Below are positions 8,066 through 14,999 of a stretch of DNA of 14,999 nt, in pieces. The notes below the pieces were generated by a model. That model made no database searches and was not told where the DNA came from. It saw only the letters and a program-made list of their open reading frames with translations. This DNA is from Saccoglossus kowalevskii (taxonomy: Eukaryota; Hemichordata; Enteropneusta; Harrimaniidae). Numbering within the stretch: position 1 is the stretch's first letter; every line of letters starts with the position of its first letter. A program made the translations under genes and the position numbers. The stretch covers positions 164,384-179,382 of the forward strand of contig NW_003155259.1 of assembly GCF_000003605.2 (NCBI RefSeq), given 5' to 3'.

Positions 8066-11000
8066 ATGAATTCGTCCTTTAAAATGTTATCACTCAATGT
8101 TAGAGGCCTGGGTAATCGTCAGAAAAGATTGGGTATGTTTAATTGGTTAAAAAATACTAACTGTAATATTAATTTTCTACAGGAGACCCATCCCTTGGAG
8201 AGGGATGAAACAGTGTTGAGCAGGGAAATGGGTGGTCACTTCATATTCTTCCCTGGGAGCTCGATAAGTAGAGGAACAGCCATTATTATTCGAAACATCG
8301 CCTATAAAATCAATTCCGTAAAGTGATGTCACGGGTAGAGTTATTATTATCTCTATTGATCTTTTCAACAAACCATACCTACTTATAAACTCCTATGCAC
8401 CCAATAACGAGCACACTCTCTTTCTGGAATCTATCCTTAAACTTCTTGACTCTATCTCCATTGAATCAGATAGGAAAATAATTTGGGATGGGGTTCATAA
8501 TTTTACAATAAATTCCTTCACCCTGGCGAAACTCGCGCGAAAAACTTAAGGATCTATGTACAAAATTTAATCTAGTTGCCATTTGGCGTTTACGGAATCC
8601 ACCAAACGTTTTACATGGAGACGCCTGAGACCACACTTAATTCAAAGTCATATTGACTACTTTCAACCCAGTAAGCAGTGAAGACTGCCGATATAATTCC
8701 TTGTGTACATTTGACCATTATAGTTACCATTGGCGTTGAACGTTATAAATTATAAATCCTAACTATACAACTCTAATTACAAATAACATTCCAGTTTGGA
8801 TTGTGGAATTAGGCCAAAGGGAGGACAATGTACTATCATGGGAGTTCCTGAAGTATAAAATAAAACAGTGTACAATAAAGTATAGCAAACTATATCTCGT
8901 GCTCTAAAAGAAAAATTAAAAATCTAGAAAAAAAGATTCTTGAACTTGATATAGTACTTGCAAATAATCCTATAAATAAATGTCTTAATAAAAGAGGAAC
9001 TAGAGCTGGAAAAAAACGAACTCTAAGTTGAATACAATCAAATTCAGAAGGTGCGATAATCCGACCAAAAGCTAGCTGGTATGAGCAAGGAGAAAAAAAT
9101 ACAAAATATTTTCTTGGTCTGGAACGGCGAAATGCTAAAAACTCCTATATATCCCTTTTAGTTGACAGAAAAATAACACTATCACAATCCCAAATGCAAT
9201 CCAAAAAGAAATTAAATACTACTATGCTGAATTATATCGAAGTAGGAATACTGGCAGTAATTCTATAGATAGTCCTTTTAAACCATCTGTTACACTCAGT
9301 GATACAGAGAAAGAGTTGTGTGAAGGCCTCATCACCAAATATGAAGCTCTTGAAGCACTAAACTGTTTTCAAAAAAAAATCTCCTGGGAATGATGGACAA
9401 GTCCTGAATTCTATTACAAGTTTTGGCCCTTGATTGGAGACATGGTTGTAAATTCCCTAAATATGGCTTTCATAAATGATCATTTCTCAAATAGTCAAAG
9501 ACAGGGGATTATCACACTTATCAAAAAAAAAGGATAAAGACAAACGATTTATTCGCAACTGGCGCCCCATTACATTACTTAACACAGACTATAAAATTGC
9601 ATCAAAATGTATTTCACGTAGGCTGAACAAAGTTTTCCCAAAACTTATTCATGAAACCCAAACAGCTTTCATAAATGATAGGAATATAGGGAAATCTGTA
9701 CGCCTAATTGAAGGCATTATGCAATACACAAAAGATAATAATCTACCAGGCGCACTAATGGCTATAGACTTCCAAAAAGCATTTGATAGTTTAGAATGGG
9801 ACTTCATGTTCCACGCCTATAAAACTTTCAATTTTGGCCCATCCCTTCAAAACTGGATACAAACCTGTTATTCCAATCCATCGAGCTGTGTCATGAATCA
9901 AGGCCTTAGTACTGGATATTTTCACATCAACAGGGGTGTGAGCCAGGGTGACCCCGTCTCACTGGCTCTCTTCATCTTGTCTTTAGAGCTTCTTTCAACC
10001 CAGTTGCGGTATAATGACTCTATCCGTGGGATCAATGTGGCTGGCTGTGAAATCATATATTCAGCTTTCGCTGATGACCTTACATGTTTTTTATCAGATC
10101 TTGAATCATTTGAAAATAAGTTTGCGCTGCTCGGCACTTTTCATTCCTTCCCAGGCCTAAAGGTAAAATATGACAAGACAGAAGCCATGTGGCTTGTTAG
10201 TTGGAGGTCTCGTGTTGATAAACCTTTTGGGGTCACCTGGCCAATGACTCCTGTTAAGATTGTCGGGATATACTTTTCTTACAATTCCTCATTAGCATAT
10301 AAAGAAAATATCGAGACCCCTTTGATTCGTTAAATAAGTGTTTGCAGATATGGTCGACTCGAAATCTTACACTAATTGGTAAAGTTCAAATCATTAAATC
10401 TCTAGTTATCCCGAAATTTTTATATTTATTTAACTTAATTGTCATTAAAATGGAAGATATATGTAAACTAAACAATCGCCTACACAAATTCATTTGGAAA
10501 GGTCCTGACTGAGTGGCCAGGAAAACTTTGATTGGAGACTATGGCCAGGGCGGCTTAAATATGCTCGATATATATGCTCTATATCACTCACTTCGAATTA
10601 AGTGGATACAATCATTTCTAAATAAAAAGAAGAATCATCCTTGGAAAAATATTCTAGCACACTAACTATCTCCCGTTGGGGATTCTCTAATCTTTAATTG
10701 TAATTATAAAATAAAATATTTACCCAAAATGCTGCCCCCGTTCTATGAAAGTTTACTCTACAGTTGGTGGAAAATTTATTGTCACGAGGTTGAATACACA
10801 CTAGCAAATATCATAATTTGGAACAACCAACAACTTCTAATAAATAATAAAAGTGTATGTTACCCAGATTTTATTTCAAAAGGTATTGTGTACCTTTGTG
10901 ATCTATACGATTCCACTGGTCAGTTTAAAAACTGGGAAGCATTGAGAGTCACTGGTCTGATGCAGAACCACTTTTTGCTATGGCGGGGAATAATCTCGGC

Positions 11001-11659
11001 TGTACTAAGTGAGTGGAAAGCTCGTGTGCCATATATTGTTAGACCACAATTACCTATGGGTATAATCAATAATGATAAATTTATGTATCTGAAGGATTTA
11101 AAATGCAAGCTAACACGAAGAATTTTGTCTAGCTTTTATCTAATTCCACCTAAGAGTACGCTTTTCTTTACTCGTTTGTTTCACATTGAAGACACCGAAT
11201 GGAAGGAAATATTTCTTTTACCATTTGCTGTCACCATGGAAACAAAAAAAGAATTTCAGTGGAAGATAACACATAATGTCCTATATACAAACTCCATGCT
11301 ACATCACATTAGACCTCCTCTTACAGCCTCTGGTCTTTGTACGTTTTGTCATAGTTTTGAAGAAACACTCCTACACTCCTGGACTACATTGTGTGATCAA
11401 TATGGAACAAATTTAAGAACCCCAGGTGCTCTCACATGTAAACAAATATTATTAGGTGATGTTTTCTAAGCTATTAGATCATATTATTATCATTACCTAA
11501 TGGAAAATTTACACTAGTAAGTTAAAAAACTGTTTATCCTCCTTTAACATGGTTAAAATGAACATACATAAAACACAACAAATTGAACACTATATTTTAG
11601 TTAAGCAAAATGAAACAAACCTCTATTTTGAAAAGTGGGGAAATCGTAAAATTAGGTAA
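8066..11659 (+). pseudogene. LINE ORF2 (AP endonuclease, reverse transcriptase, CCHC-like motif)
   Basis: ORF2 nicks the target and copies the element RNA. ATG 8066 opens the endonuclease with KMLSLNVRGLGNRQKRLGMF and the catalytic-Glu motif FLQETH. After a shift near 8324 follow INSYAPNNEHTLFLES and WDGVHNF, where relatives have WGGDFNF, so the catalytic Asp is lost. FDHY (about 8720) ends the domain. GAIIRPKASWYEQGEKNTKY (about 9050-9110) is the conserved linker. The RT domain spans about 9300-10330: IRNWRPITLLN, AIDFQKAFDS, GVSQGDPVSLALFILSLELL and the active-site FADD (10068-10079). The thumb and C terminus continue to 11469 with TGA 10510 and TAA 10663 in frame, through CTFCHSFEETLLH (CCHC-like). 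A further segment, HYILVKQNETNLYFEKWG, ends at TAA 11659. The length of about 1,198 codons is normal for the clade. Many shifts make it inactive. Confidence 0.9.
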
Positions 11660-11990
11660 TGTTTTGTTTTTGTTTTGTTTTCTACATGGTATTATTGTCA
11701 TTCTTGTAAAGCTTTCTTGAGGGTCTGGCGAAATATGGCACCACCACATCCAGCTACTTTATTTTGTTATTTTACATGCATTTATATACTCCAAACAAAT
11801 CGCACGTATAAGTGAATCTTAAAAACCATAATCAGGAGGAAATGTATTTGGTTTGTCAAAGCACATATTTTGAGAACAGAAATCTTTGTGATATGTAATT
11901 TTTAACTCTTTATTATTATTTGAAATGTAACAACTTCTGACAATATATATAGAATAAACTGCGATATATTTAAATAAAAAAATACAAAAA
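11660..11990 (+). other. 3' UTR and A-rich tail of the L1-like element
   Basis: This is an AT-rich region after the ORF2 stop. It begins with a GT/T-rich tract (11659-11685) and ends in taaataaaaaaatacaaaaa plus A residues (11971-11990), taken as the decayed poly(A) tail. The 13-bp target copy follows directly. Confidence 0.7.
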
Positions 11991-12003
11991 AAACAGTATC
12001 TAG
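11991..12003. repeat. Right target-site duplication (13 bp)
   Basis: This is an exact match to 6064-6076. The leading A residues merge with the poly(A) tail, so the true length is 10-13 bp. Confidence 0.85.
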
Positions 12004-12762
12004 TTTTTGTTGATGATAACTGATGTAGAGAAGGTCATCTGAAAAGTGGAGTTGAAAGCTGAGATGTGAACGAGAATGGTTGCATTTCTTTTTACCTTTG
12101 AAGTAGGTGTTGATTGTGTCTTTCCATTTCGTGGATATGGAATCATGAATAACCTTTATACTGTGCTGAAGAACACGCTTGGAAAAGATTTGAATTCTAT
12201 CTGACAAATCAGCAGTACCCAACCAAATATTATTTGTTTCCTGGACAAGGTTCCTGAATTTACTTACTTGGTTAAACAAGTAGTCAGTAAATTTAAAACA
12301 AGGATGGCCATGGTTGCTATACAGGTATCTTTGAATGTAACTGAGACGCATAGCGCTGATGCGCGTTGGCAGGTGCGTGACCACCATTTTCCAACGGGAG
12401 GTACAGTGTTTCGGCATAAACCCAATGACAGCGTTGCCAAAGGAATTCAAGCAACATTCTCTGCACCTTCAGAACTACGTCAATAGGTGGTGCTAGGCTG
12501 TTAAAACGGAACAATAGCTGTAAAGAAATCAGGTTATTAATAACAAGTGTGCGCCCTCTGTAGGACATTAATTTTGTTATTCACTTTTGACACAAGTTCG
12601 TGGCAGTTCTGGTCGGTATCTGTTTGGTTGTTCCCAATGTTTGGTTGTTCCCAAGATAAACACCCAACACTTTCAATCCCACACTGTTCCATTTGGTATT
12701 AAGAGGAGAGTCAGTGTTGTTGCGCCAGCTACCAGCCCACGGGCGCTTGCAACAGGATTTAT
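12004..12762 (-). pseudogene. Outer Tx1-type LINE ORF2, RT-thumb part, 5'-truncated
   Basis: On the minus strand from about 12762 the translation shows WNSVGLKVLGVYLGNN, a hallmark after the RT domain of Tx1/L1-type LINEs. A 17-bp duplication disrupts the frame, and then comes SYRGRTLVINNLIS, HWVYAETLYLPLENGG, a frameshift and RISAMRLSYIQRYLY. The frame stays open through KFRNLVQETNN and STKWKDTIN to QQKLDTV at the target-site copy. The host frame resumes at 6076 as VWCDILSLPENAKPN. The catalytic RT core and endonuclease are absent, so this copy was 5'-truncated, as most LINE insertions are. Together with 5139-6076 it forms one element of about 1.7 kb, older than the inner insertion. Confidence 0.85.
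12621..12654. repeat. 17-bp exact tandem duplication
   Basis: TGTTTGGTTGTTCCCAA is present twice in a row. It lies within the outer LINE's coding sequence just after the GVYLG motif. Seventeen is not a multiple of three, so it shifts the frame. Confidence 0.9.
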
Positions 12763-12788
12763 GGTTAAGGGTAGGGTTGGGTAGGGTT
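12763..12788. repeat. Degenerate telomere-like tract
   Basis: The tract reads ggttaagggtagggttgggtagggtt, made of imperfect TTAGGG/TAGGG units. It sits where recognisable outer-LINE coding sequence ends, at its 5' truncation point. Confidence 0.6.
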
Positions 12789-12912
12789 ATATACTAATAG
12801 AAATAAAGACAGGGTATGAAACGTCCGCACTTGGAATCGCTGTACACCAAACGAATAAGGCTGGTTTGTGAATAAACTCGCACACTACACTCACCAAAAA
12901 AGCGATCCACTT
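12789..12912. other. Short non-coding stretch
   Basis: No gene or repeat is recognised between the telomere-like tract and the possible LINE relic that follows. Confidence 0.4.
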
Positions 12913-13038
12913 GACTATAAGACTCTTATTTATCCAATTTTGTCATACGTTTGTAATAATTTGCCAGTAAATTCACAAAAAAATATAATTTCTGGCGCTA
13001 TCGAGCGTCGCAACGTAAAAAACACAACTACTCCCTGA
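12913..13038 (+). pseudogene. Possible relic of another LINE reverse transcriptase
   Basis: A 41-codon frame reads DYKTLIYPILSYVCNNLPVN and ends with TGA at 13036-13038. The LIYPILSY string resembles the segment LxxLIYPYLxYG of CR1/Jockey-type reverse transcriptases, found in the thumb region. Nothing flanking it extends the match convincingly. It could be chance or a very old fragment. Confidence 0.3.
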
Positions 13039-13563
13039 CAAGCTCCGCCCATCGAACGCTCATTGGTGGAAAGGTCTCGGGTCAAAGGATCACACGGATT
13101 TCAAATACAATAGCGGTCACCTACGAACGCAAATACGGTAGCCAAAATCCGGAAGAAAGGGGCGTTTCATCTCTTGTGAAAGCAGGAAGATGGCATTTTA
13201 TAGTTATTGATAGGTACTATCGCATATAACATCAACTATTTTACACCAAACTCATCGCGTTGGTAAATGCTTTTTCGAAAATTCGCTGCTTTACAGGGGG
13301 TGCCACTCTTAAAGTAGCATTTCGTCGAACACGGTCTAGCGTTTGCACCGATTGCTTTAAAGTTGAAACAACACTTGTAAAACACGTTTAAAACGCTATT
13401 ACAGGTATCTTATAATAAACAGATGATCGAATATGACTGTGAATAAAGAATAATTTATTTTTCACCATAAATATACATCAATCTACACAATATATATACA
13501 GTACACTGCAAGTGAGTTCGTCTCCTTTTAAAATTCTGTTTTTACATGTATGTGTATATACAG
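13039..13563. other. No clear gene; possible introns or 5' exons of the downstream gene
   Basis: AT-rich sequence. An open stretch after ctttacag near 13300 (GATLKVAFRRTRSSV, then two cysteines) could be read as an 80-nt exon ending at a weak donor. Its end phase (0) does not fit the next exon's start phase (2), so I do not call it. Confidence 0.3.
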
Positions 13564-13681
13564 GATTTTGTCAAACTTGAGAAGTGCAAATGAGAGTGAT
13601 GGTATTGTGTGTGGGTCAATTTACAAAGCGTATTCTACGTCATTCGCGTCCACAACTGGGAACAGAATTGTCAGTAAAAAG
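13564..13681 (+). CDS. Internal exon of an unrecognised gene
   Basis: The acceptor TATATACAG ends at 13563 and the donor AAAAAG|GTACAT follows 13681. In phase 2 the exon encodes 39 codons, ILSNLRSANESDGIVCGSIY and then KAYSTSFASTTGNRIVSKK, with no stop. The other two frames contain stops or end out of phase. It ends in phase 0, which matches the phase-0 acceptor of the exon at 14542. It has one cysteine and a possible glycosylation site (NES). I recognise no family. Upstream exons must exist but were not found. Confidence 0.45.
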
Positions 13682-14090
13682 GTACATAGACTAGAACTCA
13701 ATCAATGCTCTGTTTCTGTAAGATCCTATTAAATATTGTATTTTGTTGTGTGTTGTTATAGACTAAGATTTCTTTTATTAGTAATGTACTATATCATTAT
13801 TTTTCCATTTTAATGGCAGATATTTTCTAGAGCTCTGAAATGTCTTGTACCGACAATATATAGGTCTAACCGCAATAGACAACCGTTGGCTGTGATTGGA
13901 AATAATAAGCCAGAATATATACCGAGAAGTGAAAAAAGACACGGTGAAGGTGTGTACAAAATGTAGATAAAACCGGTCACACAATTCACGCTTACGACTG
14001 GTCACAATCACTCTAATTACCTTAGCTTGTGTTCCCAGTCAAACTCCAATCACAACGTAACTGAGTTGTTAACAGTCACTGGATTCGTTC

Positions 14091-14160
14091 AGCCTCTAGG
14101 GGGTACTCCCTTTGAAAGGATATACACATATGTGCCACCAGATGGGGTCCGAAATTCAGC
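14091..14160. repeat. Dispersed-repeat fragment (GGGGGTACTCCC type)
   Basis: The stretch has gggggtactccc, then aggatatacacatatgtgcc and atggggtccgaaattcag. It resembles, from memory, an interspersed repeat common in some marine invertebrate genomes, with GGGGGTACTCCC, GGATATA and TGTGCCGC blocks. It is short and lies in the intron between the two plus-strand exons. No second copy is evident in this window. Confidence 0.4.
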
Positions 14161-14541
14161 ACTTTTATATGGAAAGAGAAAATGCCATTGCATAGCCATA
14201 CACAAAATAATCTGATTGTAATGTGTCCGGTCCCTCGTGAAATTGAAATATTATGAGTTTATCTTAAACTTGTATCGTTGGAAGGACATTTTTGCAAGCC
14301 TTTGTAGCTAATTTAGAAATCAATTTATTCATTCCAATGCGAAATCACAATCGGGTATTTTGTTATTTAAACAATAATTGCAGTCGCTAATTATTATACA
14401 GTTAATATATTACACGCAGTTATTATTTGCAGTATATTTTTCAAAGTGATTGAGGTTTTCAAACATTTTCTTCGTGGTTCCTGTGATAATAATCTGACTG
14501 TATTTCAGTCTAGTTGAGTACGATGTGTATTTTCTTTTCAG

Positions 14542-14892
14542 AAATATAGAGGTATAACATGGTGCCACAATAAGGATGGATATAAAGAATCACTTGATAT
14601 ATGTGAAATCGCAACATTCATGTTGACTAAAGGGTTCATTCAGTCTGATATTACCAGTAACACTGTAACCTTGTGCAAGCACATTATCCGAGATAAGCTG
14701 ATTGGTATCCACATTATGTCTGTAACGTTTACCAGTGATGACTCCTTTAGTGTTAAGATAAATGATACGGCAGTTGATTTGAAACAGTATGGGTTTCCAA
14801 CAGCCATGTTTTCTACGGAATATAACTTAAATATTCTAGTACTCTTCTTTAGACAGGATAAAACTATGCACTGGTGTAACCAAACCATGTAA
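14542..14892 (+). CDS. Terminal exon of an unrecognised cysteine-containing protein
   Basis: A strong acceptor with a T-rich tract (TTTTCTTTTCAG) ends at 14541. The exon opens in phase 0 and encodes 116 codons before TAA at 14890-14892. It begins KYRGITWCHNKDGYKESLDI, continues with CEIATFMLTKGFIQSD and ends NLNILVLFFRQDKTMHWCNQ-Thr-Met. Four cysteines (WCHN, ICE, LCK, WCN) and possible N-glycosylation sites (NDT, NQT) suggest an extracellular, disulfide-bonded domain; that is inference. The hydrophobic NLNILVLFF is too short for a clear membrane span. The phase fits the exon at 13564-13681 across an 860-nt intron. I do not recognise the family. No AATAAA signal is visible before the window ends. 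Confidence 0.55.
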   Translation, partial: KYRGITWCHNKDGYKESLDICEIATFMLTKGFIQSDITSNTVTLCKHIIRDKLIGIHIMSVTFTSDDSFSVKINDTAVDLKQYGFPTAMFSTEYNLNILVLFFRQDKTMHWCNQTM

Positions 14893-14999
14893 TATTATTG
14901 TCACACAAAACCTAATAATTGAATCTAATTCAGTAAATGGTAAAACCGTTCAAAGTGTGCGTGATATAAAGTGTTGTCGCATATTATCATGGGCTTCTG
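14893..14999 (+). other. Presumed 3' UTR start
   Basis: AT-rich sequence after the stop codon of the terminal exon. No polyadenylation signal is seen before the window edge. Confidence 0.4.

Larger units (their letters stand above)
6077..11990 (+). mobile_element. Inner L1-like LINE, apparently full length, decayed
   Basis: This is a non-LTR retrotransposon of about 5.9 kb. It comprises a short 5' UTR (6077-6234), ORF1, a spacer of about 1.1 kb, ORF2 with endonuclease, reverse transcriptase and CCHC-like motif, a 3' UTR and an A-rich tail (11971-11990). An exact 13-bp duplication flanks it, the right copy sitting directly after the A-rich tail, as in target-primed reverse transcription. ORF order and motifs fit the L1/Tx1 clade. 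It is inserted in opposite orientation inside another LINE's ORF2. Several stops and frameshifts in both ORFs show it is an old, inactive copy. Confidence 0.9.

Noticed and set aside
10729-11469. A separate 246-codon gene on the plus strand
   Set aside because: It is in frame with, and continues, the LINE ORF2 thumb and C terminus. Only stops at 10510 and 10663 cut it off.
5988-12025. ATAACTGGTG at 5988-5997 and ATAACTGATG at 12016-12025 as the target-site duplication of the inner LINE
   Set aside because: The match is 9 of 10 and does not abut the A-rich tail. The exact 13-bp repeat (6064-6076, 11991-12003) directly follows the tail and also keeps the host reading frame across the empty site.
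11902-12450. A 182-codon minus-strand ORF as one intact gene
   Set aside because: Its first part is LINE ORF2. The last 30 or so codons are only the antisense of the inner element's A-rich tail and 3' UTR.
14027-14215. A 62-codon plus-strand ORF over the dispersed repeat
   Set aside because: It overlaps the GGGGGTACTCCC-type repeat and lies inside the intron between two better-supported exons.
1-14999. CRISPR arrays, rRNA genes, integrons or bacterial operons
   Set aside because: No regularly spaced repeats or rRNA-like blocks were seen, and the exon-intron structure marks the window as eukaryotic.

Overview
This is an AT-rich eukaryotic (metazoan) genomic window. It has spliced exons with consensus splice sites, a secreted CUB/Sushi gene and decayed non-LTR retrotransposons (LINEs). 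Nothing bacterial or viral is visible. The gene content suggests an aquatic invertebrate (for example a hemichordate, cephalochordate, echinoderm or mollusc), but the phylum cannot be fixed from the sequence.

Layout. (1) 596-776: a solo LINE 3' end with a three-stem fold and a GATT-rich tail. (2) 3515 down to 970, minus strand: six exons of an extracellular protein, in order a putative signal-peptide exon, four CUB exons and one Sushi/CCP exon. Most junctions use phase-1 introns. Three of the four CUB exons are one base short of frame, and CUB3 has also lost about 22 residues. (3) 3516-5138: no gene recognised. (4) 5139-12762: a nested pair of retrotransposons. The outer one is a 5'-truncated L1/Tx1-type LINE on the minus strand. 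Its RT-thumb coding part lies at 12004-12762, and its C-terminal zinc knuckle, stop and 3' UTR lie at 5139-6076. An apparently full-length L1-like element of about 5.9 kb (6077-11990, plus strand) has inserted into it. The inner element has ORF1 (coiled coil plus RRM-like), a long spacer, ORF2 (AP endonuclease, reverse transcriptase, CCHC-like motif) and an A-rich tail. (5) 12763-13560: a short telomere-like tract and a possible relic of another LINE. (6) 13564-14892, plus strand: two phase-compatible exons of an unrecognised cysteine-containing protein that ends at 14892, with a dispersed repeat in the intron.

The strongest observation is the nested insertion. An exact 13-bp direct repeat (6064-6076 and 11991-12003) flanks the inner element directly after its A-rich tail. 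Reading the outer element from one copy to the other, with the insert left out, keeps an open frame that matches a conserved LINE region. A second notable point is that the outer element's 3' UTR and the solo copy at 596-776 share a roughly 113-bp module with the same three-stem fold. In one copy this includes a tRNA B-box-like loop.

All LINE reading frames carry stops and frameshifts, so neither element looks autonomous now. The CUB/Sushi gene is either decaying or affected by single-base deletion errors in the assembly.
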